Shown: positions 21,855 through 29,271 of the stretch, one piece after another
Position numbering within the stretch: the first letter of the stretch is position 1
Layout of the letters: every line of letters starts with the position of its first letter
NCBI GenBank assembly: GCA_934647165.1
Contig: CAKUFA010000026.1
Location: forward strand, 1-34,993
Direction: 5' to 3'
DNA length: 34,993 nt
From: an uncultured Clostridia bacterium
GTDB taxonomy: Bacteria > Bacillota > Clostridia > Christensenellales > Aristaeellaceae
Notes under the pieces: model-generated
What the model was told of the DNA's origin: nothing
The model's database searches: none
The model's input: only the letters and a program-made list of their open reading frames with translations
Position numbers and translations under genes: made by a program

Positions 21855-23075
21855 ATGGATCGCATTTACATGGATAACGCCGCAACCACCGCCGTCGCAC
21901 CGGAAGTGCTGGAGACCATGCTGCCCTACTTCCACGATATATACGGCAACCCCTCCAGCATCCACTCCACCGGCCGGGACGCCCGCCGCGCCGTGGACGC
22001 CGCCCGCCGCCAGGTAGCCAACGCCATCGGCGCCAAGCCGCAGGAGATTTACTTCACCGCCGGCGGCTCGGAAAGCGACAACTGGGCCATCAAGGGCACA
22101 GCCTTCGCCAAGCAGGGCAAGGGCAACCACATCATCACCAGCGCCATTGAGCACCACGCAGTGCTGCACACCTGCGCATGGCTGGAAAAGCACGGCTTTG
22201 AAGTGACCTATGTGCCGGTGGACGAGTTTGGCCGCGTCAATCCCGCCGATGTGGAAAAGGCCATCACGGACAAGACCATCCTCATCTCCATTATGGCGGC
22301 GAACAACGAAATCGGCACCCTTCAGCCCATTGCGGAAATCGGCAAAATTGCCCACGAGCACGGCATTGTTTTCCACACCGATGCAGTGCAGGCCATCGGC
22401 GCCATCCCGATCAATGTGGACGCCATGAACATTGACATGCTGAGCATGAGCGGCCACAAGTTCCACGGCCCCAAGGGCATTGGCGTGCTGTATATCCGCA
22501 CCGGCGTGCGCATTGACACCTTCATGCATGGCGGCGCGCAGGAGCGCGGCCAGCGCGCAGGCACGGAAAACCTGCCCGGTATTGTGGGCATCGGCAAGGC
22601 CATTGAAATGGCCACCCAGAACCTGGAAAGCAACGCTGCACGCATGTCCCGCCTGCGTGACCGGCTGATTGACGGCATCCTGGCGGAAATTCCGGATGTG
22701 CGCCTGAACGGCCACCGCACCGAACGGCTGCCCAACAACGTGAACGTCTCCATCCGCTATGTGGAAGGCGAAGCGCTGCTTCTGCGACTGGATCTGGCCG
22801 GCATCGCAGGCTCCAGCGGTTCGGCCTGCACCAGCGGCAGCCTGGATCCCAGCCATGTGCTGCTGGCGATCGGCCTGCCCCATGAAATTGCCCATGGCTC
22901 CCTGCGCCTGAGTCTTGGCACGGACACCACCGACGCGGACGTGGACGAGGTGCTGCGCGTGCTGCCCGGCATTGTGAAGACCCTGCGGGAGATGAGCGCA
23001 CTCAACCCCAACACTTCCCCGTTGGGCGGCAGCTGCCCCTTCATGTGCACCAAGTGCGACCCGAAGAAAGATTGA
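21855..23075 (+). CDS. iscS: Cysteine desulfurase, IscS/NifS type
   Basis: A 406-residue PLP enzyme that turns cysteine into alanine and passes sulfur to IscU. The PLP lysine is Lys202 in SGHKFHGPKG; the sulfur-carrying Cys325 is in SGSACTSGS. MDNAATT starts the protein, as in the NifS group. The C-terminus ends in GGSCPFMCTKCDPKKD, three cysteines (394, 398, 401) that may bind a metal or receive sulfur; this tail is not part of the basic IscS fold. It lies between iscR and iscU in one operon. Confidence 0.95.
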   Translation: MDRIYMDNAATTAVAPEVLETMLPYFHDIYGNPSSIHSTGRDARRAVDAARRQVANAIGAKPQEIYFTAGGSESDNWAIKGTAFAKQGKGNHIITSAIEHHAVLHTCAWLEKHGFEVTYVPVDEFGRVNPADVEKAITDKTILISIMAANNEIGTLQPIAEIGKIAHEHGIVFHTDAVQAIGAIPINVDAMNIDMLSMSGHKFHGPKGIGVLYIRTGVRIDTFMHGGAQERGQRAGTENLPGIVGIGKAIEMATQNLESNAARMSRLRDRLIDGILAEIPDVRLNGHRTERLPNNVNVSIRYVEGEALLLRLDLAGIAGSSGSACTSGSLDPSHVLLAIGLPHEIAHGSLRLSLGTDTTDADVDEVLRVLPGIVKTLREMSALNPNTSPLGGSCPFMCTKCDPKKD

Positions 23076-23105
23076 CGGCATTGTTTTACAAGGAGGACAA
23101 GCCTT

Positions 23106-23480
23106 ATGTATAGCGAAAAAGTGATGGATCATTTCTCCAACCCCCGCAATGTGGGCGAGATCGAAGACGCAAGCGGCACCGGCACGGTGGGCAATGCCAA
23201 GTGCGGCGACATCATGAAGATGGACATCAAGGTGGAAAACGGCATCATCACGGATGTGAAGTTCAAAACCTTTGGCTGCGGCGCTGCCATTGCCACCAGC
23301 TCCATGGCCACAGAAATGGTGAAGGGCAAGAGCATTGACGAGGCGCTGCAGCTGACCAACAAGGCTGTTGCCGAGGCGCTGGACGGGCTGCCCCCTGTAA
23401 AGATGCACTGCTCCATGCTGGCTGAGCAGGCCATCCATGCCGCCATTGACGACTATCGGAAAAAGCATCCGGAAGGCTGA
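23106..23480 (+). CDS. iscU: Fe-S cluster assembly scaffold IscU
   Basis: 124 residues, the scaffold on which Fe-S clusters are built before transfer to target proteins. The three cluster cysteines are present: Cys33 (NAKCGD, with Asp35), Cys58 (FGCGAA) and Cys102 (MHCSML). The protein is the NifU N-terminal type with no extra domains. An AAGGAGG site precedes the ATG. It is the last gene of the operon. No hscA/hscB or ferredoxin gene follows, as is usual for minimal Firmicute systems. Confidence 0.95.
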   Translation: MYSEKVMDHFSNPRNVGEIEDASGTGTVGNAKCGDIMKMDIKVENGIITDVKFKTFGCGAAIATSSMATEMVKGKSIDEALQLTNKAVAEALDGLPPVKMHCSMLAEQAIHAAIDDYRKKHPEG

Positions 23481-23491
23481 AAAAGCCATGC

Positions 23492-23528
23492 AACCGCTCA
23501 AGCGACCTGATCGCCTGGGCGGTTTTTT
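23492..23528 (+). terminator. Terminator of iscRSU
   Basis: AACCGC...GCGA pairs with TCGC...GCGGTT around CCTGA, with an internal mismatch, then six T. Confidence 0.8.
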
Positions 23529-23561
23529 AGACGGAAAACAGCTATGCCGTTCCGGCTCCAT

Positions 23562-23599
23562 CGTGCTTTTTGCACTTCCGGCCATGCGCAGGCCGGAAG
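23562..23599. repeat. Intergenic hairpins between iscU and prfC
   Basis: GTGC-TTTTT-GCAC followed by CTTCCGGCC-N7-GGCCGGAAG (9 perfect pairs, 23575-23599). There is no T-run, so they are not standard terminators. Nothing else is apparent between 23530 and the promoter at 23679. Confidence 0.6.
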
Positions 23600-23678
23600 C
23601 TGCGCCGCGGAATCTCTTGAATGGAACATTTTCTTTCGATTTTCCTGCCGAAGAGATGCGAAAGCAGACCCGCAAATC

Positions 23679-23708
23679 TTGACAAAGGCCGCCATTCCGT
23701 TCTAAAAT
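23679..23708 (+). promoter_or_regulatory. prfC-typA promoter
   Basis: TTGACA (23679-23684), 18-bp spacer, TAAAAT (23703-23708). It leaves an mRNA leader of about 205 nt before prfC. Confidence 0.7.
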
Positions 23709-23748
23709 AAGCAGTTGGCTTTTTATCGTCAGGAAAGGAGGGACTTGT

Positions 23749-23856
23749 TTGGCGCTTTTTGCACCCACCATGCCCGCGCCGCTTTGCCTTGCGCTGCGCA
23801 CACGCCGCCGCAGACCACGCCCTCCCGCTGCCTTTGCGCATTGCCCTCCGCCGTAA
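23749..23856 (+). CDS. Possible leader peptide ahead of prfC
   Basis: A 35-codon frame starting with TTG, six bases after a strong AGGAGGG ribosome-binding site. Its product is rich in Arg and Pro: RTRRRRPRPP in the middle and CPPP just before the stop. An in-frame ATG also exists at 23770 but lacks a ribosome-binding site. Arg runs and Pro-Pro-Pro are slow to translate, so the frame could sense ribosome stalling and control prfC (inference). The GC-rich leader could also be open by chance. Confidence 0.4.
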   Translation: MALFAPTMPAPLCLALRTRRRRPRPPAAFAHCPPP

Positions 23857-23920
23857 CGTTCCGGCCGGGCGCTGCCTGACCCACGGTACATGACAACGAC
23901 GACCAATGGAGGAAAAAACA

Positions 23921-25540
23921 ATGCTGCCCGCACGTGATACCCAGGCCTTCCGCAACCTGCTGCACCAGCAGGTGGAAAAGCGGCGGACCTTCGCCATTAT
24001 TTCTCACCCCGACGCAGGTAAGACCACCCTCACCGAAAAGCTGCTGCTATACGGCGGCGCCATCCGCTCCGCCGGCAGCGTCAAGGCGCGCAAGAGCGAC
24101 AAGCACGCCACCTCCGACTGGATGGACATTGAAAAGCAGCGCGGCATTTCCGTCACTTCTTCAGCTATGCAGTTCGAATATGACGGTTTCCGCATCAACA
24201 TTCTGGACACCCCCGGCCACCAGGATTTCTCCGAGGACACCTACCGCGTGCTGGTTGCGGCCGACGCGGCTGTGATGCTCATTGACGCGGCCAAGGGCGT
24301 GGAAGCGCAGACCATCAAGCTCTTCAAGGTTTGCCGGATGCGCAACATTCCCATTTTCACCTTTGTGAACAAGATGGACCGCGCCGCGAAGGATCCCTTT
24401 GCGCTGATGGAGGAACTGGAGCAGGTGCTGGGCATCCGTTCCTGCCCCATCAACTGGCCCATCGGCGTAGACGGCGACTTCCAGGGCGTATATCACCGGG
24501 ATACGCGCATGGTGGAGCTGTACACCGGCGGCGATCACGGCAAGACGATGGTGGAAAAAACCGACATCCCCGTGGATGATCCGATGCTGGAAAAAGTGCT
24601 GGACAAGCACTATCGCGACCGGCTGCACGAGGAGATTGAGCTGCTGGACGAAGCAGGCGACGCCTTCGACCTGGACGCGGTACGCAAAGGCGAATTGACG
24701 CCCATGTTCTTCGGCTCTGCGGTGACAAATTTCGGTGTGGAGCCGTTCCTGGATCGATTCCTGCAATACACGCCTCCGCCCTTGCCCCGGCAGAGCGACA
24801 TGGGGCTCATCGGCCCTGAAGAGCCTTACTTCTCCGGCTTTATTTTCAAGATTCAGGCCAACATGAACCCCGCCCACCGCGACCGGCTGGCCTTCATGCG
24901 CATTGTAAGCGGCGCATTTGAAAAGGGTATGGAGGTATGGCATTCCGGCACAAACAAGGCGGTGGCGCTCAAGCAACCCCAGCAATTCATGGCCGACGAA
25001 CGCGAAGCCGTGGAGGAAGCCTGGGCAGGCGACATCATCGGCCTGTTTGACCCCGGCATCTATCAGCTGGGGGACACGCTTTCCACGGGGCCGAAGCTCC
25101 ACTATGAAAACATCCCCGTCTTCGCGCCGGAATTTTTCAACCGTGTGCGTCCCCTGGACAGCATGAAGCGCAAGCAGTTCCAGAAAGGCATCAGCCAGCT
25201 GGCCGAGGAAGGCGCCATCCAGACCTTCATCCGCACCGAAACCGGGCGGGAGGAGTTCATGGTGGGCGTTGTGGGCGTTTTGCAGTTTGAAGTGCTGGAG
25301 CATCGCCTGAAGACCGAATATCAGACGGACATTGTGATGGAGGGCATGCCCTTCCGTTTTGTGCGCTGGGTGGTCAAAACCCCCAAGCCCGTGGAAGACC
25401 TGAAGCTTACTTCCACCTCCGGCCGCGCCAAGGATAGCCGCGGACGGGACGTGCTGCTGTTTGAAAACGAGTGGAGCATCCGCCTTGCCTGTGAAAACAA
25501 CGAGGGGCTGGAGCTGGCTGACACCGCCAACCGCCTGTGA
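23921..25540 (+). CDS. prfC: Peptide chain release factor 3
   Basis: A 539-residue translational GTPase that removes RF1/RF2 from the ribosome after peptide release. GTPase motifs are SHPDAGKTT (G1, about 28-36), DTPGH (96-100) and NKMD (150-153). The EF-G-like domains II and III follow, and the C-terminal RF3 signature FRFVRWV is present. An ATG at 23906 is also in frame, but GGAGG at 23908-23912 places the start at 23921. The typA ribosome-binding site follows 30 bp after its stop, so the two genes are probably one operon. Confidence 0.95.
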   Translation: MLPARDTQAFRNLLHQQVEKRRTFAIISHPDAGKTTLTEKLLLYGGAIRSAGSVKARKSDKHATSDWMDIEKQRGISVTSSAMQFEYDGFRINILDTPGHQDFSEDTYRVLVAADAAVMLIDAAKGVEAQTIKLFKVCRMRNIPIFTFVNKMDRAAKDPFALMEELEQVLGIRSCPINWPIGVDGDFQGVYHRDTRMVELYTGGDHGKTMVEKTDIPVDDPMLEKVLDKHYRDRLHEEIELLDEAGDAFDLDAVRKGELTPMFFGSAVTNFGVEPFLDRFLQYTPPPLPRQSDMGLIGPEEPYFSGFIFKIQANMNPAHRDRLAFMRIVSGAFEKGMEVWHSGTNKAVALKQPQQFMADEREAVEEAWAGDIIGLFDPGIYQLGDTLSTGPKLHYENIPVFAPEFFNRVRPLDSMKRKQFQKGISQLAEEGAIQTFIRTETGREEFMVGVVGVLQFEVLEHRLKTEYQTDIVMEGMPFRFVRWVVKTPKPVEDLKLTSTSGRAKDSRGRDVLLFENEWSIRLACENNEGLELADTANRL

Positions 25541-25588
25541 TGCGCCCCGATCCCTTTGCACGACCATAGAAAGAGGTTAATGAATAGC

Positions 25589-27412
25589 ATGATTCGTGAA
25601 GACATTCGCAATATTGCCATTATCGCCCACGTTGACCACGGCAAGACCACGCTGGTGGATCAGATGCTCAAGCAGGGCGGCGTATACCGCGAGAACCAGC
25701 AGACGGTTGACCGCGTGATGGACTCCAACGACATCGAGCGTGAACGCGGCATTACCATTTTGTCCAAGAACACAGCAGTGCACTATCAGGGACACAAGAT
25801 CAACATTGTGGACACCCCCGGCCACGCGGATTTCGGCGGCGAGGTAGAACGCGTGCTGAAAATGGTGGACGGCGTGCTGCTGCTGGTGGACAGCTTTGAA
25901 GGCCCCATGCCCCAGACCCGTTTTGTGCTGAAAAAAGCCCTGGAGCTGAAGCTGAAGGTGCTCATCGTTATCAACAAGATTGACCGCCCCGACGCGCGAT
26001 GCGACGAGGTTGTGGGGGAGATCCTGGACCTGCTGATCGACCTGGACGCCGACTCCAGCACCATTGAAAATCCCATCCTCTACGTCAGCGCGCGCAAGGG
26101 CACCGCGACCCTGGACCTGGACAAGCCCGGCACCGATCTGCGCCCGCTGTTTGACGCCATCCTCAAGTATATCCCCGCCCCCAATGGAGACCCCGACGGC
26201 CCCGCGCAGGTGCTGATTTCCACCATCGACTACAGCGAATATGTGGGCCGCATCGGCGTTGGCCGCATCACCCGCGGCACCTTCAAGGCCGGCATGAACG
26301 TGATCCACACCAACCTGGAAACCGGTGTGACCAGCCCCATGTGGCGCCTGAGCGGCCTGTTCCAGTATGACGGGCTGAAGCGTGTGCCCGCGGAGAGCGT
26401 CAGCATGGGCGACATTGTAGCCCTGTGCGGCATGGAGGATATCTCCATCGGCGACACGGTGTGCGACCCCAGCTGCGTGGAGGGGCTGCCTTTTGTGAAG
26501 ATTTCCGAGCCCACCGTGAGCATGACCTTCCGCGTGAACGACAGCCCCTTTGCCGGCCGTGAAGGCACCTACGTGACCAGCCGCCACCTGCGCGCGCGCC
26601 TGATGCGTGAGTTGCAGACCGACGTGAGCCTGCGGGTGAACGACACCGATTCCACCGACGCCTTTGAGGTGTGCGGACGCGGTGAGCTGCATCTGTCCAT
26701 CCTGATTGAAAACATGCGCCGCCAGGGCTACGAGTTTGCCGTGAGCAAGCCCCAGGTGATCTACAAGGTCATTGACGGCGTGAAGTGTGAACCCATCGAG
26801 CGCCTGGTAGTGGATACGCCCCAGGCCAGCGCGGGCGCGGTAATTGAGAAAATCGGCCGCCGCCGCGGCACGCTGGAGCACATGAGCGGCCTTGACCGGG
26901 TGCGCCTGGAGTTCCTGGTGCCATCCCGCGGCCTGTTTGGCTACCGCAGCGAGTTTATGACCGATACCCGCGGTGAAGGCATTATGTCCGCCACCTTTGA
27001 GCGCTATGAGCCCATGAAGGGCGACATCCCGCACCGCAACGTGGGCGCACTGGTGGCGCATGAAAGCGGCGTGAGCACCTCCTACGGCCTGTTCTATGCC
27101 CAGGAGCGCGGCACCCTGTTCATCGGCGCAGGCCAGAACGTGTATGAAGGCATGATCGTTGGCCAGAACGCCCGCCCGGACGACCTGGTGGTAAACGTGT
27201 GCAAGCAGAAGCATGTGACCAACATGCGCAACGCCTCCGCCTCCGAAGACGCCATGCGCCTGATCTCCGTGCATCCCATGACGCTGGAAGAATGCATGGA
27301 GTTTGTGGATGACGATGAGCTGCTGGAAATCACCCCCAAAACTCTGCGGATGCGCAAAAAGATTCTTTCCGCAGGCGATCGCGCGCGGCAGTGGCGCTAT
27401 AACAACAATTGA
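25589..27412 (+). CDS. typA: Translational GTPase TypA/BipA
   Basis: A 607-residue ribosome-binding GTPase that helps assemble the large ribosomal subunit, notably in the cold or under stress. G1 AHVDHGKTT lies at 13-21; DTPGHAD and NKID follow; the TypA-specific C-terminal domain ends in RMRKKILSAGDRARQWRYNNN. Length is normal. Two starts are possible: 25580 (MNSMIRED) and 25589 (MIRED); the family usually starts at MIRED. AAAGAGG lies at 25570-25576, which suits neither perfectly. It is downstream of prfC in the same direction, with its own terminator after the stop. Confidence 0.96.
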   Translation: MIREDIRNIAIIAHVDHGKTTLVDQMLKQGGVYRENQQTVDRVMDSNDIERERGITILSKNTAVHYQGHKINIVDTPGHADFGGEVERVLKMVDGVLLLVDSFEGPMPQTRFVLKKALELKLKVLIVINKIDRPDARCDEVVGEILDLLIDLDADSSTIENPILYVSARKGTATLDLDKPGTDLRPLFDAILKYIPAPNGDPDGPAQVLISTIDYSEYVGRIGVGRITRGTFKAGMNVIHTNLETGVTSPMWRLSGLFQYDGLKRVPAESVSMGDIVALCGMEDISIGDTVCDPSCVEGLPFVKISEPTVSMTFRVNDSPFAGREGTYVTSRHLRARLMRELQTDVSLRVNDTDSTDAFEVCGRGELHLSILIENMRRQGYEFAVSKPQVIYKVIDGVKCEPIERLVVDTPQASAGAVIEKIGRRRGTLEHMSGLDRVRLEFLVPSRGLFGYRSEFMTDTRGEGIMSATFERYEPMKGDIPHRNVGALVAHESGVSTSYGLFYAQERGTLFIGAGQNVYEGMIVGQNARPDDLVVNVCKQKHVTNMRNASASEDAMRLISVHPMTLEECMEFVDDDELLEITPKTLRMRKKILSAGDRARQWRYNNN

Positions 27413-27429
27413 TGATTGCAGCAAGGCAG

Positions 27430-27471
27430 GATGCCCCTCCGACACCTTCTCATAGGGTTTGTCGACAGTCT
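27430..27471 (-). repeat. Dispersed intergenic repeat, copy B
   Basis: On the minus strand it reads AGACTGTCGACAAACC, two bases, ATGAGAAGGTGTCGGA and GGGGCATC, matching copy A at 20979-21021. A hairpin lies next to its AGACTG end, as in copy A, and half of that hairpin's arm (GCATCCTGCC) recurs at its other end. Confidence 0.85.
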
Positions 27472-27473
27472 GA

Positions 27474-27507
27474 GGCAGGATGCAAAAAGCATCCTGCCTG
27501 CTTTTTT
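27474..27507 (+). terminator. Terminator of typA
   Basis: GGCAGGATGC-AAAAA-GCATCCTGCC, ten perfect pairs, followed by a T-run at 27502-27507. It doubles as the hairpin of repeat copy B. Confidence 0.88.
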
Positions 27508-27541
27508 CGCATGACCAGCCGCAAAGCTGCTTTTCCCTCGC

Positions 27542-27575
27542 CCGGGTTGCACAACCCGGCAAGGTGTGATAGAAT
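27542..27575 (+). promoter_or_regulatory. Promoter of the DUF975 gene with overlapping inverted repeat
   Basis: TTGCAC (27547-27552), 17-bp spacer, TAGAAT (27570-27575). CCGGGTTG-CA-CAACCCGG (27542-27559) covers the -35 box and could be an operator. Confidence 0.65.
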
Positions 27576-27608
27576 GAGCCAATGCTTCAAACAGTAAGGA
27601 GAGAAACC

Positions 27609-28520
27609 ATGCTTCAAAATTACGAACTGCGTGCCCAGGCGCGCAAAGCATTGCAGAACAACTGGCAAATCGCCCTGCTGGTTGGACTTATCGCCATGTT
27701 GCCCTCTATCATTTCCCAAGTGGTCGCCACGCTCACGGGCGGCAACCTGGCCACCCGAATGATGGAGACCATCTCCAGCGGCAATGTGCAAATGCTCACT
27801 TCCGATCAGGCTCTTGCTTCTTACCTGCAGGGTCTCCTCCGGGACAGCGGCTATCAGGCGACCGCCCTTGTCAGCGTGCTGGCCTGGTTGATCGCACCGG
27901 TGCTGTCGCTCGGCTTCACGGCTTATCTGCTGGGGCTTGTCCGCATGAACGCTGGCGGCGTGGCCGCTGTGTTCAGCCGCGCCAAGGTGTGGTATAAGGC
28001 CATCGGTCTCAACCTCCTGGTAAGCATCAAGGTCTTCCTGTGGGGGCTGCCCGGCGCTGTGCTGACCTTCGGCGGTATCTTCCTGGCTACAAGCAGAGCC
28101 ACCCTCAGCAATTGGAACGCTGTGCTTAATGGCATCTCCATCCTTTACTCCCTCGGCCTTGCAGCCATGACCGTGCCCATGGTGTTGGCTGCCCTGCGCT
28201 ATGCCATGGCTACCACCGTGCTGGCTGACGCACCGGAAACAGGCGTGTTCGCCTGCGTCAAGCGCAGTAAAGAGCTAATGCAGAACCGTAAGGGCGCGTA
28301 CTTCACACTGATGCTGTCCTTCATCGGATGGGCGCTTCTTCTGTCCATCACACAGGTGCTGCTGATGAGTCTGGTTGGCTATGTGATTGCTTCCACAGTG
28401 TATATGGTGCTGAACCTTGCCTTGCAGGTGTATATGAATGCAACCTCGTGTGAATTCTATTTGCAGGTGAAGGGCGAGGAGCCCATCATCGTGCTGGATG
28501 CACCCAATCAGGAGAACTAA
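27609..28520 (+). CDS. DUF975 family integral membrane protein
   Basis: 303 residues with about six hydrophobic helices. It starts MLQNYELRAQARKALQNNWQIALLVGLI, the hallmark of the DUF975 family (small R-x-x-AR-x-x-L-x-x-NW N-terminus then membrane helices). The function of the family is unknown. The ATG at 27609 has AAGGAGAG upstream. It has its own promoter and is followed directly by the tandem repeat region. No partner gene is adjacent. Confidence 0.82.
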   Translation: MLQNYELRAQARKALQNNWQIALLVGLIAMLPSIISQVVATLTGGNLATRMMETISSGNVQMLTSDQALASYLQGLLRDSGYQATALVSVLAWLIAPVLSLGFTAYLLGLVRMNAGGVAAVFSRAKVWYKAIGLNLLVSIKVFLWGLPGAVLTFGGIFLATSRATLSNWNAVLNGISILYSLGLAAMTVPMVLAALRYAMATTVLADAPETGVFACVKRSKELMQNRKGAYFTLMLSFIGWALLLSITQVLLMSLVGYVIASTVYMVLNLALQVYMNATSCEFYLQVKGEEPIIVLDAPNQEN

Positions 28521-28530
28521 CCCCCCCAGG

Positions 28531-28938
28531 ATGGGTTTCGAAAGGGACGAAGTCCCTTCGCAGGGTGCAGGGGCGGCGCCTCTGCCGGGTCGAGACAGCG
28601 CCCAGATACCCTTCCGCGCGATTTTTGCCGCAGGCAAAAGAGCTCGTGCATCCTCAAGGAACCCCAAAATGGGTTTCGAAAGGGACGAAGTCCCTTCGCA
28701 GAGTGCAGGGGCGGCGCCTCTGCCGGGTCGGGGCAGCGCCCAGATACCCTTCCACGCGATTTTTGCCGCAGGCAAAAGAGCTCGTGTATACACCAAGGAA
28801 CCCCAAAATGGGTTTCGAAAGGGACGAAGTCCCTTCGCAGGGTGCAGGAGCGGCGCCTCTGCCGGGTCGGGGCAGCGCCCAGATGCCACCCGCGCGATTT
28901 TTGCCGCAGGCAAAAGAGCTCGTGCATCCTCAAGGGAG
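28531..28938. repeat. Three tandem copies of a roughly 138-bp repeat
   Basis: Copies start at 28531, 28669 and 28808 (138, 139 and about 131 bp), each beginning ATGGGTTTCGAAAGGGACGA. They are nearly identical, with most differences in single bases and a small deletion in copy 3. Each copy contains small hairpins: GGGAC-GAA-GTCCC, an imperfect GC-rich stem, and TTTTGCC-GCA-GGCAAAA. Both strands are open for most of the repeat, but this is likely composition, not coding. The 751-bp gap between 28521 and 29271 holds no gene. Confidence 0.92.
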
Positions 28939-28968
28939 CCTCTTCACAAGCATCCCCTTTTTCCTTCA

Positions 28969-28996
28969 CGGAAGGCACTGTTGCCTTCCGCTTTTT
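28969..28996 (+). terminator. Terminator after the tandem repeats
   Basis: CGGAAGGCA-CTGT-TGCCTTCCG followed by CTTTTT. It probably ends the DUF975 transcript, which would then include the repeats. Confidence 0.82.
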
Positions 28997-29066
28997 GTTT
29001 ACAAACCTTCCCTGACATCCTTGCTCCCCGCTGCTGCCGCCTCTCCTTCCTTGTCGTCTGTTTTCA

Positions 29067-29101
29067 AAAATGCATTTTATATATTTTAAAAATGCATTTT
29101 T
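29067..29101. promoter_or_regulatory. Two AAAATGCATTTT palindromes, candidate tandem operator
   Basis: Copies at 29067-29078 (12 bp) and 29088-29101 (14 bp perfect), centres 22 bp apart, about two helical turns. The second centre is about 54 bp before the predicted start of the aminotransferase transcript, a position suited to an activator or looping repressor. Confidence 0.55.
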
Positions 29102-29114
29102 CTTTCTAAAATCC

Positions 29115-29142
29115 TTGCTTTTTCTTTTTTTTTGATTATAAT
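29115..29142 (+). promoter_or_regulatory. Promoter of the aminotransferase gene
   Basis: TTGCTT (29115-29120), 16-bp spacer, TATAAT (29137-29142), in an AT-rich stretch. The roughly 120-nt leader has small stems (GGTGCAG/CTGCACC and GCGCGG-CTTT-CCGCGC). Confidence 0.7.
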
Positions 29143-29271
29143 AGAACCAATGCCTTGCTTTTTGCAATCCTGCCATGGTGCAGCTGAGATTTGTCCTGCA
29201 CCTGTGCAGCCATCAAACGCAGGGCCATCACAGGCGCGGCTTTCCGCGCTGTTTGCAGGAGGCAGCCCACC

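Noticed and set aside
23562..23599. A second terminator after iscU
   Set aside because: The stems are strong but have no T-run, and a proper terminator already lies at 23492-23528.
28531..28938. CRISPR array
   Set aside because: The units are about 138 bp and contiguous, with no short repeat/variable spacer pattern and no cas genes.
28498..29176. Repetitive proteins encoded on either strand of the tandem repeats
   Set aside because: The repeat period is close to a multiple of three, so both strands stay open by chance. There is no ribosome-binding site or known domain, and the unit looks like an intergenic repeat.
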